From positions 84,022,886 to 84,086,885 of the forward strand of contig NC_068938.1 of the NCBI RefSeq assembly GCF_016801865.2: a DNA stretch of 64,000 bases. Direction: 5' to 3'. A program made the translations under genes and the position numbers. The stretch comes from Culex pipiens pallens (Eukaryota > Arthropoda > Insecta > Diptera > Culicidae). The notes beneath the pieces are model-generated. The model searched no databases. It saw only the letters and a program-made list of their open reading frames with translations, and was not told where the DNA came from. Positions 45,815-59,033 of the stretch are shown piece by piece (position 1 is the first letter of the stretch; every line of letters begins with the position of its first letter).

Positions 45815-47210
45815 TTTTTACCGAATTCGGTAGTTGAAAAGCGGTAGTTTCGGTATTTTTTTACAGAATTCGGCAATTTTTAGTTTACGAAATTCGATAA
45901 ACCTTCGAAAAAATACGTATTTAAAAAAAATGCAGCCTGAAATGGTGATTATTTGTAAATTTTGTGTCAAAGAGACTTTCATGTAAAGTTGGATGCCCGT
46001 TTCTAAAACCTCTGCCATTTTTCGTTACTCAACGGTTAAACAATTTTGTGACATGTCATTTTATGGGATATTTAATGTATCTTTCGAATTTGCAATAACC
46101 CTTTTTCTCATTTGAAACTTTTTTTTATTTTTTAATTTTGTTACTTTTGTGACTTTGCAGTGTACAAAAAAAAAGTATTTTTTCGTATGTTCAAAAATAA
46201 AAGGGGTCGTACCGGCCCTCCGCCATGAGATATTGAAAAATGGACCTCGGATTCTTAATTAGGGTCCAAATTTACCCATTAAGACAAATTTTCACGCAAA
46301 ACGAAGAAGGGGTCCTGGCAACTATTCCGATTTCGTTTGAGTTAAAAGAAAATGACCCATTTTTGGTTATTTTATTTGTTTTATACACATTTCTTGTTTA
46401 ATTATTTCTCACAAGCATAATTCTTTAAAGCTTAAATAATAATAAAAAGTAATCTGTCCTTTTTATATGTTAGGCTAGATTTTTAAAACTTCTTACTATT
46501 TTTCTTTAAAAGGCCAACTTATCACCTTTCATTTGCGTATAAGACAATTGAAATCAGTTAAAATGGCGAGGAGCTATGATTTTTCGAAAAAAGTGGTTTT
46601 TGCGAAAATCGACGAAAATGGTCATTTTTTCAGACCACCCTAACACGGCGTAGGTCACCCTAATGGCCAAACAAAAAAATACGGGTCTAATTATTTTGGC
46701 CAGGGAACCCCCAGAAAAATTTTGAGCCCGATCCGAGCACTTTTGTTTTTTTCCATGCTGTTTTCGTGGGGAATTGCTGTATAATAACAATCCCCTACAA
46801 TATTGCATGTCTTTTTAAGATTCGTAATCAATAAAACTTCTTGCAAAATTAACAAAATTTTACCGAAAATCGAATGTAAAATGAAGAATAGTAAAGTTTA
46901 ACACCGAGTTCTGGTTAAATTTGAACAAAATTGGTGATTTAACCAAATTCGATAAAAAAGTAAGTGTGCACAGTAATATCATTTTACCAAATTCGATAGT
47001 TGCAAATCGGTAAAGTACTTTTTGGTAAACCATCAAAACGAGCTAAATTTTATCTAAAATCGGTAGTATGATGAAAAATGATGGCCTTCATTACCGAATT
47101 TCGTTAGGTTTTTACCGAAAACGATAAATTTCAGTTTACCGCAAGGTTCAGCACTTCAAAATTCGGTAAAATCACTAATTTGGTAAAAATCTATGTGTGT
47201 GTCTTCAAAA
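45815..47210. repeat. AT-rich repeat with ACCGAATTCGGT palindromes, split by a foldback relic
   Basis: The motif TTTACCGAATTCGGTA and close variants recur at 45820-45900 and then at 46860-47200. The two blocks are separated by a family E relic (about 45930-46370) and a family F relic (46620-46790). The motif density looks like an old satellite-type or foldback sequence. Confidence 0.5.
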
Positions 47211-47229
47211 AAAATGTAAGACAATGAAA

Positions 47230-47580
47230 AAGGGTAATTCTCCGCCAGCTCACACAGCAGTTGCCCCGACTCCTTTTCGATTTCTGTGAAACTTTGCTTT
47301 AAGGGGTAATTTTGGTCTATTTTTCGATATCTCGTGACGGTGGGGCAGTACGACCTTTTTTCTGGATTTTTACTAAGACACGTTTTTCAGTGATTTGTAG
47401 CTTTGTGTTAATGAGAATTTTGTGTAAATAACAGATAAATATTTTAATATCCTCTTCTCATCAAAAAGTGATGATTTTGACCATTTTTGACCAGTTTATT
47501 AATGTTTCAACTCCTATAACTCAATCGTGTGCTATCGAAAGTATTTTATCGGAGACTTTCAACGTTTCATGTGGCAAAAA
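47230..47580 (+). repeat. Partial family E element (left arm)
   Basis: From GGGTAATTCTCCGCCAGCTC it follows the left arm of 58143-59033 in order (TTGCCCCGACTCC, GATATCTCGTGACGGTGGGG, AGTACGACC). The right arm is missing. Confidence 0.65.
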
Positions 47581-47625
47581 GTGTCCATGTGGTTTATGGA
47601 TGGTCCCATGAAAAGATTCAACTAA

Positions 47626-48050
47626 GCATAAGCATAAGCATAAGTATAAGCATAGGTGCCCACCCGCAGTTGCTACTTCGTTATTGACCAGGACCTCCAG
47701 AAGTTACATCCACGAGCCGTGGAAGATGAGTGGGTGCTATCTTTCCTCGCTTCGAAACTTCTCAAAGGCCCCTATCATGCTGATCAATACCAGTGCCGGC
47801 CACGACCAGTGGTAGGGTCACGGGGAAGTGGATGGGAATGTTAGTCCGATACTTGAGTGATAGAGACCGCCCAATCGACTGCTTCTCCGACAAAGTATCA
47901 CATGAATTTTGAGGGGATTAGTAGATGGGTATGAGGTCAGGATTCACGAGTGGCAGTGATGTGACCATGAGCATTTTGTTTATCGGTTGAAAAATTTAAA
48001 TCTTAGGCAGCCGGCTGCGGAAAGACAAATAATTGATTAATTAAAAATTA
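47626..48050 (-). mobile_element. 5'-truncated non-LTR retrotransposon copy with 18-bp duplication
   Basis: The perfect duplication ATGAAAAGATTCAACTAA lies at 47608-47625 and 48051-48068. On the minus strand the 425-bp insert ends in a (TTATGC)n tail. It shares TATCGGACTAACATTCC, AATCCTGACCT and GTCAATAACGAAGTAGCAAC with the element at 10591-11610, so both are copies of one LINE family 3' UTR. No coding sequence remains. Confidence 0.85.
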
Positions 48051-48069
48051 ATGAAAAGATTCAACTAAA

Positions 48070-49570
48070 GATTTACGTCATTTTTCCAACCAGTGTCTTT
48101 TTTTAAAAGCCTTAAGGTTTTCATTGGATACAAAATGGAAAAAAATAACTTTTTATAATGTTTTATTACTGTACACAATTATGGTTGTCTTACAATCATA
48201 AGTTTAAAAAAGAATACGTTTTGACAGAAAATTATAATTTATGTTATAATATAATATTATAATAATAATAAAAGTTCGATGCTGTACTTCATAAATGAAG
48301 TGTAGTTACAATGCAATAGTATTTATTTTGAAATGTTTACAGTTGATTGCATTTCAAATCGCATTGCCCTCTATTGGTAAATTTTGAAGGGGGGCTAATC
48401 GAAAAGTTTTAAATGCAGTGATAGAATATCCTAGAAAGTTTTGACAACTACCAAAAAGTCACTCATTTTCTTTCAACTTCAAGCACCGAAGCGACAACAG
48501 CTCATTGAACTTTACTGCTTGAGCAATTTTTAGACATATCCAATCCTGCTGCAGCCATCACCTGCCTTTCTGCCTCCCCATCCACAACCCTGCATCAATT
48601 ACGGGAGTACCGATCCCTTGCATCTTCAGCAAAGAAACCCCATCATCATTATTGAACGCCATCAACTTCACTCAACTTCGATAACAAAACACTCTTCCTT
48701 GCTTGCCGGGAAGTCGTCGAAAACTTTTCACCCAAGTTCCAGGCCATCCAAAGCAGCAGCAGCAGCATCAGGGATAAGAAACTTGTTCCAACTTTCAATG
48801 GCCGCTCGTCAACGGTTGAGAGAAAGCGACACCGGTTCTATACCCACCCAAAAAAGAGCATGCCGGTGCCATCGTGAAATCGATTCTGCATCAAATTTCG
48901 AGCAATGCACTTTTGCACTCCCCAACAGCTCGATTGACGAGCTCAGCCCGGGATGATGGTGCTGATGGCCACGATGAAGTGCAGCTCTGCTGCCAGCTGG
49001 AAACGCTCGAAACTTCTTCAGGAAGTGGGACGGAAAAAATACGTTCCAAAATTGAAGGAAGAGTGCACACAAAAAAAAACTGCTGTGCACTCTTGTCCAG
49101 AGAAGAAAATACGACAAACGACGGACGGCAGCAGCGCAAGAAAACTATACTTGATTATAATAATAAACATAAAAATTTATCACCGCATTTATTTAAAAAA
49201 TATTCCAAAATGACATTTGCATGAAACGAAAATGTCACACAGAGGAAGATATATATGATAATTGCATCGCTTCCTTTTAGTGCATGACGACGAGGACCGC
49301 CCGAAGACCGACGACAGGCGACGGACGTCAACGCGCACCAACCGACGAAGACGAAGACCGACACCATTCTCGGCTCGCTTTGGCGCTCACAACACATACA
49401 TTCATTCGTTCGTACCACATGCACACTGCGAGTGGGGTATTAAGTCAGATACAGTCCAGATGCGATTGTCCGAAGTCCTCACGAAAATCTCACTTTGGAT
49501 AACCGTAATCTTTTCAAGTTTTGCAATTTCTCATTTTTTGTTGCTGTGTTTAAAATGACCTATATAAAGT
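48070..49570. other. No supported gene; GC-richer segments of unknown role
   Basis: 48180-48420 contains a family G relic. 48480-49130 and 49270-49480 are GC-richer, with a CAG run near 48755 and overlapping open frames on both strands, but no domain or splice-bounded exon could be established. They may be regulatory or untranslated. Confidence 0.4.
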
Positions 49571-49574
49571 TTTT

Positions 49575-49790
49575 GTGTCGGTAGTGTAGTGGTAAGCGTG
49601 ATTGCCTCTCATCCTAGTTGGCCTGGGTTCAATCTTGGTCGAACCCGGTTGAATTTTTCCAAGACGAGATTTGAGTCATCTCCCTCGTATAGATACAACA
49701 AAGGAACCATACCGAGCCTGTCTCGGTAGAATCTCTGATTTGCAGTTGGACTCGCAATCCAAAAATCGTCAGTTCGAAAAAAGAAGATAG
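49575..49790 (+). mobile_element. tRNA-headed SINE, second copy
   Basis: GTAGTGTAGTGGTAAGCGTG (about 49581) and GGGTTCAATCTTGG (49625) are the A-box-like and B-box motifs, correctly spaced. The sequence parallels the minus-strand SINE at 42660-43414, including AAGACGAGATTTGAGTCA-like body sequence. It ends near 49790 where a family E element begins. Confidence 0.65.
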
Positions 49791-50545
49791 GTGGGTAATC
49801 CGCAGCCAACTCACACGAAGTCGGAAAAGTTGCCCCAACGCCTCGTCAATTTCCGTGAAACTTTGCTCGAAGGAGTAATTGTGGTTTATGATCACGAATC
49901 CGATGCCGATTTTTTTATATCTCGTGATGGTGGAGTGGCACAACCCATTTTATTTTCTGGATTTTTATTAGACACGTTTTTCAGTAATTTGTAGCACGAA
50001 ACAGTGACGAGATAGAAAATTGTCAAAGGGACATCTAATGGTCATTTCAACGAATGGGATATTTCGTCGAATGAACATTTCACTGCCTTTTTCAAATACA
50101 CTTATAATAAATTTTCAGATAAAAAATATTTCAAAATGATTTTCAAGAACTGCATATGTTTCATAGAATACATAAACCATTTATTCAAAGTTTCAAATTT
50201 ACGTGTTTTTTTTTTCTAATTTTGCAGGATAATTCTTTAGATTCAGAGTGTAACAATGCTCTACAAAGTGGTAGAGCAGACAATTACAAAAAAATATATA
50301 TATAAACATAAAGAATTCACGAGTTTTTGCGATTTTACGAATAAAAAAGTTTTGAAAAAGTTGGTCGTCGTTGATCATGGCAGTTCATGATAACCCGCGA
50401 CAGATACGAACGACAAAACAAAGAGAAAAAAAAAACTTTTTCAAATCTGTTAATCGCAAAATCACGATAACTCGTGATGGTTACAAGCAAACCCCTTATG
50501 TTTATATATCATTTTTTTTATAATTGTCTGCTCTGCAATTTTGCG
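49790..50545. repeat. Diverged family E foldback
   Basis: The left arm GGGTAATCCGCAGCCAACTC to about 50020 matches 58143-58380. The inner part (50270-50530) is a hairpin with GTAGAGCAGACAATTAC and its complement around a GTTTTGAAAAAGTTGGTCG segment also present at 58740. Confidence 0.6.
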
Positions 50546-50994
50546 ATTTTGTTGAGAAACCAATTCATTTTTGAAGTACTGGTCATATTAAAAAGTATGC
50601 AAAAACATCCATAAATTATTAAAATTATCTTTAAAAAATTTCCATAGAACTAGTAATGTTGAAAAAAGTTTTATTACTCACGCAATGTTTTTTTACATTA
50701 TTTTTAACTACTTCACAATTTGTTTTCTGTTTTTTTCATTCGGCGAAACGTACATGGAATTAGGTCGCTACCCCACCCCCACCCCCTTCCTTCAAAATCT
50801 GGCCAAAAAATCCGAATACAAGAAAAAATATTTTCAAAAAAAAAAAATCTAAATTTTAATGGAATTAGTAGTCTAATTAATTGCTAAAAAATTGAAATGC
50901 ATTTTCCTACATTGAAAACTATATTAAACACGTTTGGGATTGTTTAAAAATATACTGATTTTTTGTAAAATTCCAATGTGCACGGAAAAAAGTC

Positions 50995-51512
50995 TATTCT
51001 CGAAATCGTGAATTTTGTTCATGAATTCGAGAACCACGAAGAAATATATTCACGTTTATTGTGCAAATCCAGAGTTTTTTTTTTATAAAGTCCTATAAAC
51101 TTATAAAAAACAATAGCTTATAACGTCATGATTCGAATTCCCGGACGCTTCGAAACCCGGACACTTCAACTTGTTTTATCATTTATTTGGATATAAGTTT
51201 GCATTATGAATGTCAAAACTGTATTATTTGATGAATTCTAAAATCAACTTTCATTTAAAGTTTGTTTGAACGCTTTAGTTAATGCCAAAACAATAAAATA
51301 AAATAAAATTATAAGTTTACCAAAAATGCGAAACATTTCAATTGAAATATTTCATAGGCGTCCAAAGCATCGGAAAGGCAAAGCAGAAATTTATGTTTTT
51401 GATTTCCTTAAATTCTAGCAAATTTTTATATAAACTATCGATTGTTTTGAATAAACTCCTTCGTTGTTCTCAAATTCATGAAATCATTTCACGACTACGG
51501 GAATTGATTTTT
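50995..51512. repeat. Inverted repeat related to the 16651 hairpin
   Basis: The arms around CGTGAATTTTGTTCATGAAT (51005-51040) and its diverged complement at 51468-51512 enclose 430 bases of AT-rich DNA. A 94-codon frame at 51342-51626 overlaps it and has no recognisable domain. Confidence 0.45.
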
Positions 51513-52100
51513 TTCTTTGTACAGTATCGCAAACAGATTTATTCCCGATTGTTTTTCCTGCAGTATTTATATATTCTGAAAACTAATGTTTACAAAACAA
51601 CTGGGCAGGTGTTAAATGTCGCTTAATTTTTGTTTTCATTAAAATGTTGAAACTTAGTGATTAGATCGATTTAGTGTCTTCGGCATAGTTGTAAGTTGTG
51701 CCAATAGTTGTAGGTTGTAGCCATTTTGAAATAAACTTTTATATCCAGCTTTTTTTCTCTTTCTGATGTTTTAGTGGACAAAAATCGCCAAGTTTTGAGC
51801 TATATGTTAATATTGAGGAAAAAATTACTTGGAATTTATAAGTCAAAAATCAGAAAAAGAAATCAAAAAGATTTTTTGACAAATAAACCGTTCTCGAGTT
51901 GAAGGTTTAAAGATTAACATTTTATAAAACAAAATGTATTTCTTTAGTTTTATTTAAATATTGTTCATCCTCGGCCATCAGCTGAGAAAATTCTTTACAA
52001 TTTTCTTTTTTTTGACATTCTTGATACAACCTTTGCTTCGATTGCTGAGGTAGCCTATTATGGCCATGCAAAGAATTAAAATTACAAAATAGTTGTTTAT

Positions 52101-52217
52101 GCAACAAGTTGCAAAAAGAGGATTTTTTCAGCACGAGTCGTACATTTATCCAACGAGGTTCACCGAGTTGGATAAATACGACGAATGCTGAAAAAATCAA
52201 GTTTTGCAACGAGTTCC
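52101..52217. repeat. Hairpin repeat family I, copy 3
   Basis: Nearly identical to 33229-33346 (CAGCACGAGTCGTACATTTA, TTGGATAAATACGACGAATG). The downstream flank to about 52345 is also homologous (AAAGTGTTACTTTTCG). Confidence 0.8.
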
Positions 52218-52349
52218 ATACAACATTTTTTGCAATTCCGAAAAACACCCTTTGAGTGAAATTATAAGTCAAATGTTCATGTATTTTGTCAATAAATCGT
52301 TTAAATCAAAAAAATGTTGAAAAGTGTTACTTTTCGAAAAAAGTGCTGC

Positions 52350-55300
52350 TGGAGTTTTTTGTAACCTTTATTTCTTGTGGTGTATGACGGAAGATAGGAT
52401 CATTATTGATTTTGTTTTTATTTTTTCAAGTAAATTCTTTGTTTTCATTAATCTCAGCACGTCGCACATCACGAGCACGTGTGTGTGCTTCGTATATGTA
52501 ACTCAATTCTTCCTCAAAATTTAACGTCTCCCACTACGGCAGACGAGACCATCGCCGTGAATCCTCCGGAGCTTTCGAATTACCAAAAATTTTGCAGCTC
52601 CTAAAGTGTGTGTATGTGTGTGCTTAAGGATGGGAATCTGTGCGGGAGATGTTTCCACCCAAATTAACTTTATCTTGGAAAAATACGAGAGAATCATTTT
52701 TAAGAAAATATTATCTCAGCATAAATATGCAAATATATACAGGCACAACCATTCGGTAGCATATATTATGCGCTACGTCAAAAACATTCCAAAATTATGG
52801 CAAGGAGGGTGGGCCTCACATTCGCTGCTCAGTCACTCGTCCAAGTTGGAATATTTTTCAAAACTGGTGCGTCTGTCTGTTCAGCCCTTAAGTCAGTGTG
52901 ATGGAGGAGGAAAAACGTTTTTCACTTCTGTTATGTCGGAGATTTGGGGCAGCAGAAGAAGAAAAAAATAGATACCCGATACAATCTCCGTGCACGGATG
53001 CGAGGAAAATGCCCTGAATTGTACACGGTATGTATGTGTGTGTTTGGTTGTGGAAAGGGGTTGAATCCTTGTCAGTCGCTTTTCTCCGCATCACGATTTG
53101 AGTGGAAAATCTACACACAACTACCACGATGAATCCCGTCCCTGTTTGTGTGTGTGCGCAAGAGGAAAATATACACCAGCCACCAGTGCTGAATATCAGT
53201 CTCGAAACGAGAGATGAGCTGTCAGGAGTATATCATGGTGATTGGCTCTAGGGGTTTTCCCAAGGGAGAAAAACCAATCCTGGCACGTTTTTTCTGCTTG
53301 CTTTCCACCGAGCAGTGAGTCAGTGTCAGTCAGCTTTGGGCATGGCACCCAGATAACTATAGTGGGGTTGGGAGTTGAAAACGGAAAACAGAATGATTGA
53401 CAGTTTGATAAAATCGCTCTCGTTCTCGTTCTGTTTGGAGTTTATATTGCACGTACGGTTGGAGAATGGAACTGCTCTTTTGCAGCGCTTGAGTTTCGCT
53501 GATAGATACAGTGCAGAGTTTGAGCCAATCATGGCGGAGAATAACAAGCTTGGTACATAAAACAGCTGAGAGTTGACGAGCTGATCCGACTGTTATTCAG
53601 TGATAATCAACGTCCTAAGGGTTTCAAAAAAGACTCACGTCTTTTAATTTACAATCCTAACCCAACCATGTCAAAGTACAAAAGGTAAACATTTTCTTCG
53701 GTACAAAACCGCCATGATGCCAATTCATCTAAAGGGTGGTCACCGCACATTTAGAATGTCTCCGCGCAGCGGACCTTCCGCCCCCAAATTGGGATCCCAT
53801 TGCCGGTTTGAGGGGGTCAAAAAAAGATTAAAATTATACTCCCATCTTCGCTGGAGCTGCATTTACGCGCGTCGTACACCCCGGAAAGAGCAACACGAAC
53901 TTTTGTGTTGTGCGCTCCTTTGCAACCAGGACGAAAAGGGATGGGAGTCCCTGGTGCTGGCCGTATTAAGTGGTTGGAGTTCATACCTTTTCGGCGCAGA
54001 CTAACGACTCTCCTGGTCGGGCCACGTCGGGGAGCCAGCTCCAGCTGCAATACCCCATTAAGCATAAATATAAATCTAAATAGCAAATAAATTATGAAGA
54101 TTTTCGTTTTATTTGCTTTGGAAATTGTTACTCCGCCGAGGAGGAGCAGGTTGAGTCTAGGCATCCCGGTGTCGCAAAGTGTCCTGCCTCCAAAGTCCAG
54201 GAAGCTGCTGCCGCTGCTGCTGAACCTGTGGACGCGGTAAATATATTATTGTCCACACACTGACTACCACTGCTGGAGGTAACTCTTTCCGGGGGATATC
54301 AAACCTCAGTATAATGGGTAGCAGCGCACCCAAAAAGAAGGATAAATAAACAGGACATCGCTGGTCGGACAAAGCTGGCCAGCAACAAAAAATATATTTG
54401 TTTTTGTATGGTTTTTAAATTCTTTTATATATAATTACATTTGGCCGGCAATAAACAAGTTGTATAGGCATTCGAGAGGGTAAGAACTTTTCCGCTTTTT
54501 CTCCAGCTATGCGGAAAATAAAACACTTTACACACTCGTACTGAATGCAGCACCGGGAAAGAGTGTTGCTATTTTCCTGTCCCATCGGAAACTTGTAAGC
54601 AGGGTGGGAGAAGTGAAAAAAAACAAACAACCATCTCACATGTGTATGATCCTGGTCGATCCTTGGGTTTGTCTCTAATGGCGTACGAGGTGCTTTGTTT
54701 TGTCAGAAGGTATTTTTCTTAAATGAAGGTTTTGGAAATTATAGAATATAGCAAGTTTCCATTTTCGTTGTGCTTTAAAATAAAATTGAAAGAATGTTAA
54801 ATAATTTGAAGATTCTGTAGAATATGTAAAAAGTTTCGATTGTCAAGATTTTACAGAATTTATTTTCGAAATATGCTTCTCGAAATTCTGTTGACCGATT
54901 CTTAGCGAAGCTACACCAAAATGTCACTTTTTTCAATTTTCAATGTGATTTTTTATATGAAAAATTTCATTTTAATTATGATCTAATAATTGCAATGTGC
55001 TTTAAATGCGTTTTCTTATCTGAAATGCCAAAAATATTGACCAAATAAGGACTGCAAGTCATTGAATGGGAGAGGAGTTTTTTCATAAATCTGCTCCTTT
55101 CGTTGTCCCGTCACGAAAAGAAATGGCTGGCAAAAACTCAAATCTCAACCAAATCTTTCAGTTCAAGGAGCAAAAGATTCGTTTTTCAATTTGTGATAAT
55201 GTGTAGAAGAGCAAAAGTTTTAAAAAATTAATCTGGCAAAACTGTGTCGATTTTTTTGGTGTGCCTTTTAAAATTCCAGTTTTACGATGTTGTCCCGTCA

Positions 55301-55610
55301 CGCTACATTTTCATTTCAGGAGAAGCACAGGTATAATATTGTTCATTATGCATGTCATTTCTATGTTGGAAAATCAATTATCTTTTCAAATATGTAATAA
55401 CATTGGGGGGTTTCTTCTTTAATTGTGCCATTACAGCCAAAACGCTGAAAAAAACTTGGGAATTTTTTGAAAAGGAGCCGAACAATCGGTCTGTTAATCA
55501 ATTTTTTAAATTTTTAAGTAAATTACAAGCAAGGCCCACTGAAAAAGTCGAACGATTATTAGAGTGACAAGAAAAAATGCTTTTTAAAACATTGGTGACA
55601 CCTCCGAATC
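52350..55610. other. No supported gene
   Basis: The region includes TG-rich microsatellites (about 52603-52622, 53030-53045, 53145-53157) and GC-richer stretches at 52540-54370. Open frames at 52606-52971 and 53714-54004 lack domains and splice context. 54780-55610 is AT-rich. Confidence 0.4.
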
Positions 55611-55965
55611 TGGTACATTTCACCAAATGGACATCGCCCCGAAGGCCATCTCGCCAAATAAGACGTTTCCCCGAAGAACGTTTCGCCGAAGAGATACTTC
55701 GCCGGTTTTTTTGCTTTTAAAATCATGTGATGTTGTGTGTTTTATTAAAAATCGTTTTTTGATATTTTTTTGCTGAAAAAACAGTTCAATAAATTTATTT
55801 ACTTTTTTTTGAAATTGTATTAACACCTTTAATTTAAAATAAAACAAAAATCTCAAATACTGTTTTCCTTAATGTTTGCATTTCTTTAAACCGGTCATGT
55901 TTAATCAAATGCAAAACCTCACAAAAAAAGTATTCTCAAAGATTCTTGCACGGTGCTCAAAATAC

Positions 55966-58142
55966 CGTTATTATGAAAAAAATATGCAATCCGAGATTTT
56001 AAGGTCTATCGATTCCTTACACCATAGCGCACCTCTGTGCTAATAATTAGAAAAAATCGCTGATGTAGTTTTCGAGATGCAGCCCTTTTAAGATTTTACA
56101 TCCGATTTTCAATAAGAAAACCAAAACATTCTATTCAATTTTAGCATTTCAAAGAATATGCGAGATAATGATGTTTTTGATGTTTTTTGCTTCAAATAAC
56201 TGCCAAGTATCTCTTCAAGTTTCAGAAGGTTTGCTGATGTAGTTCTCGAGATACAGCCATTTTAAAATGTGATTTCCGACTTTTTCTAAGAAAATCTATA
56301 AAATCAATACAATTTCAGCATTTTAAAGAATATGCAATTCGAGATAATGATCTATAAAATCAATACAATTTCAGCATTTTAAAGAATATGCAATTCGAGA
56401 TAATGATGAATTTCGCTTCATAAGACTGCCAAGTATCTCTGGGCCAAGTTTCAGAAGGTTTGCTGATGTAGTTCTCGAGATACAGCCATTTTAAAATGTT
56501 ATTTCCAACTTTTTCTAAGAAAATCTATAAAATCAATACAATTTCAGCATTTTAAAGAATATGCAATTCGAGATAATGATGAATTTTGCTTCATAAGACT
56601 GCCAAGTATCTTTGGACCAAGTTTCAGAAGGTTTGCTGATGTAGTTCTCGAGATACAACCATTTTAAAATGTTATTTCCGACTTTTTCTAAGAGTTTCTA
56701 AGAGAAAGTCGAAAATAACATTTTAAAATGGCTGTATCTCGAGAACTACATCAGCAAACCTTCTGAAATTTATGAAGCAAAATTCATCATTATCTCGAAA
56801 TGCATATTCTTTAAAGTGCTGAAATTTTATATTTTTTATAGATTTTCTTAGAAAAAGTCGGAAAAAACTTTTTAAATTGCTGTATCTCGAGAACTACATC
56901 AGCAAACCTTCTGAAACTTGGCCTAAAGATGCTTGACAGTCTTATGAAGCAAAATTCATCTAATCTCGAATTGCATATATTCTTTAAAGTGCTGAAATTT
57001 TATAGTTTTTATAGATTTTCTTAGAAAAAGTCGGAAATAACATTTTAAAATGGCTGTATCTCGAGAACTACATCAGCAAACCTTCTGAATCTTGATCAAG
57101 AAATACTTGGCAGTCTTATAAAGCAAATTTCATCATTATCTCGAATTGCATATTCTTTAAAATGCTGAAATTGTATTGATTTTATAGATTTTCTTAGAAA
57201 AAGTCGGAAATCACATTTTAAAATGGCTGTATCTCGAGAACTACATCAGCAAACCTTCTGAAACTTGGCCCAGAGATACTTGGCAGTCTTATGAAGCAAA
57301 ATTCATCATTATCTCGAATTGCATATTCTTTAAAATGCTGAAATTGTATTGATTTTATAGATTTTCTTAGAAAAAGTCGGAAATCACATTTTAAAATGGC
57401 TGTATCTCGAGAACTACATCAGCAAACCTTCTGAAACTTGGCCCAGAGATATTTGAAGCAAAAAACATCATTATCTCGAATTGCATATTCTTTGAAATGC
57501 TAAAATTGAATAGATTGTTTTGGTTTTCTTATTGAAAATTGGATGTAACATCTTAAAAGGGCTGTATCTCGAAAACTACATCAGCGAATGTTTTCATTTT
57601 TAGCACAGTGGTGCGCTATGGTGTAAAAAATCGATAGACCCCATAATCTCGGATTGCATATATTTTTTCATAATAACGGTGGGTAATTCTCTACCAACTC
57701 ACACGAAATCGGGAAAAGTTGCCCCGACCCCTCTTCGATTTGCGTAAAACTTTGTCCTAAGGGGTAACTTTTGTCCCTGATCACGAATCCGAGGTCCGTT
57801 TTTGATATCTCGATATTTTCTTAGAAAAGTCGGAAATCACATTTTAAAATGGCTGTATCTCGAGAACTACATCAGCAAACCTTCTGAAACTTGGCCCAGA
57901 GATACTTGACAGTCATTTGAAGCAAAAAACATCATTATCTCGAATTGCATATTCTTTGAAATGCTAAAATTGAATAGATTGTTTTGGTTTTCTTATTGAA
58001 AATCGGATGTAACATCTTAAAAGGGCTGTATCTCGAAAACTACATCAGTGAATGTTTTCATTTTTAGCACAGTGGTGTGCTATGGTGTAAGAAATCGATA
58101 GACCCCAGAATCTCGGATTGCATATATTTTTTCATAATAACG
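55966..58142. repeat. Inverted tandem array (palindrome of about 170-bp units)
   Basis: Units built on GCTGATGTAGTTCTCGAGAT, TCTAAGAAAATCTATAAAAT and GCATTTTAAAGAATATGCAA run left to right from 56040 to 56700. After a centre at about 56700 they run in reverse complement to 58080. The outer ends match as well: CGTTATTATGAAAAAA at 55966 and TTTTTTCATAATAACG ending at 58142. The right half is longer because of a 464-bp tandem duplication. Confidence 0.85.
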
Positions 58143-58277
58143 TTGGGTAATTCTCTACCAACTCACACGAAATCGGGAAAAGTTGCCCCGACCCCTCTTC
58201 GATTTGCGTGAAACTTTGTCCTAAGGGGTAACTTTTGTCCCTGATCACGAATCCGAGGTCCGTTTTTGATATCTCGT
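57358..58277 (+). repeat. 464-bp tandem duplication within the array
   Basis: The stretch from GATTTTCTTAGAAAAAGTCG (57358) through the first 135 bases of family E (ending GATATCTCG near 57813) is repeated at an offset of 464 bases. The duplication thus captured the left end of the neighbouring foldback and must postdate its insertion. Confidence 0.8.
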
Positions 58278-59033
58278 GACGGAGGGGCGGTACGACCCCT
58301 ACCATTTTTGAACATGCGAAAAAAGAGGTGTTTTTCAATAATTTGCAGCCTGAAACGGTGATGAGATAGAAATTTGGTGTCAAAGGGACTTTTATGTAAA
58401 ATTAGACGCCCGATTTGATGGCGTACTCAGAATTTCGAAAAAACGTATTTTTCATCGAAAAAAAAAAACACTAAAAAAGTTTTAAAAATTCTCCCATTTT
58501 CCGTTACTTGACTGTAAAATTTTTTGGAACATGTCATTTTATGGGAAATTTAATGTACTTTTCGAATCTACATTGTCCCAGAAGGGTCATTTTTTCATTT
58601 AGAACAAAATTTTTCATTTTAAAATTTCGTGTTTTTTCTAACTTTGCAGGGTTATTTTTTAGAGTGTAACAATATTCTACAAAGTTGTAGAGCAGACAAT
58701 TACAAAAATTTTGATATACAGACATAAGGGGTTACGAAAAAAAGTTTTGAAAAAGTTGGTCGCCATCAAATCGGGTGTCTAATTTTACACAAAAGTCCCT
58801 TTGACACCAAATTTCTATCTCATCACCGTTTCAGGCTGCAAATTATTGAAAAACACCTCTTTTTTCACATGTTCAAAAATGGAAGGGGTCGTACCGCCCC
58901 TCCGTCACGAGATATCAAAAAACGGACCTCGGATTCGTGATCAGGGACAAAAGTTACCCCTTAGGACAAAGTTTCACGCAAATCGAAGAGGGGTCGGGGC
59001 AACTGCTGTGTGAGTTGGCGGAGAATTACCCAA
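58143..59033. mobile_element. Foldback DNA element, family E (891 bp)
   Basis: The ends TTGGGTAATTCTC (58143-58155) and GAGAATTACCCAA (59021-59033) are exact complements. The arms pair for about 280 bases, interrupted by small differences. Relatives are at 45930-46370, 47230-47580 and 49790-50545. No coding capacity; open frames are mirror images. Confidence 0.8.

Noticed and set aside
47626..47654. Simple AAGCAT microsatellite
   Set aside because: The run is the tail of a retroposed element bounded by an 18-bp duplication.
58132..59013. Near-identical proteins on opposite strands (MTPNFYLITVSGCKLL)
   Set aside because: They come from the two arms of the family E foldback.
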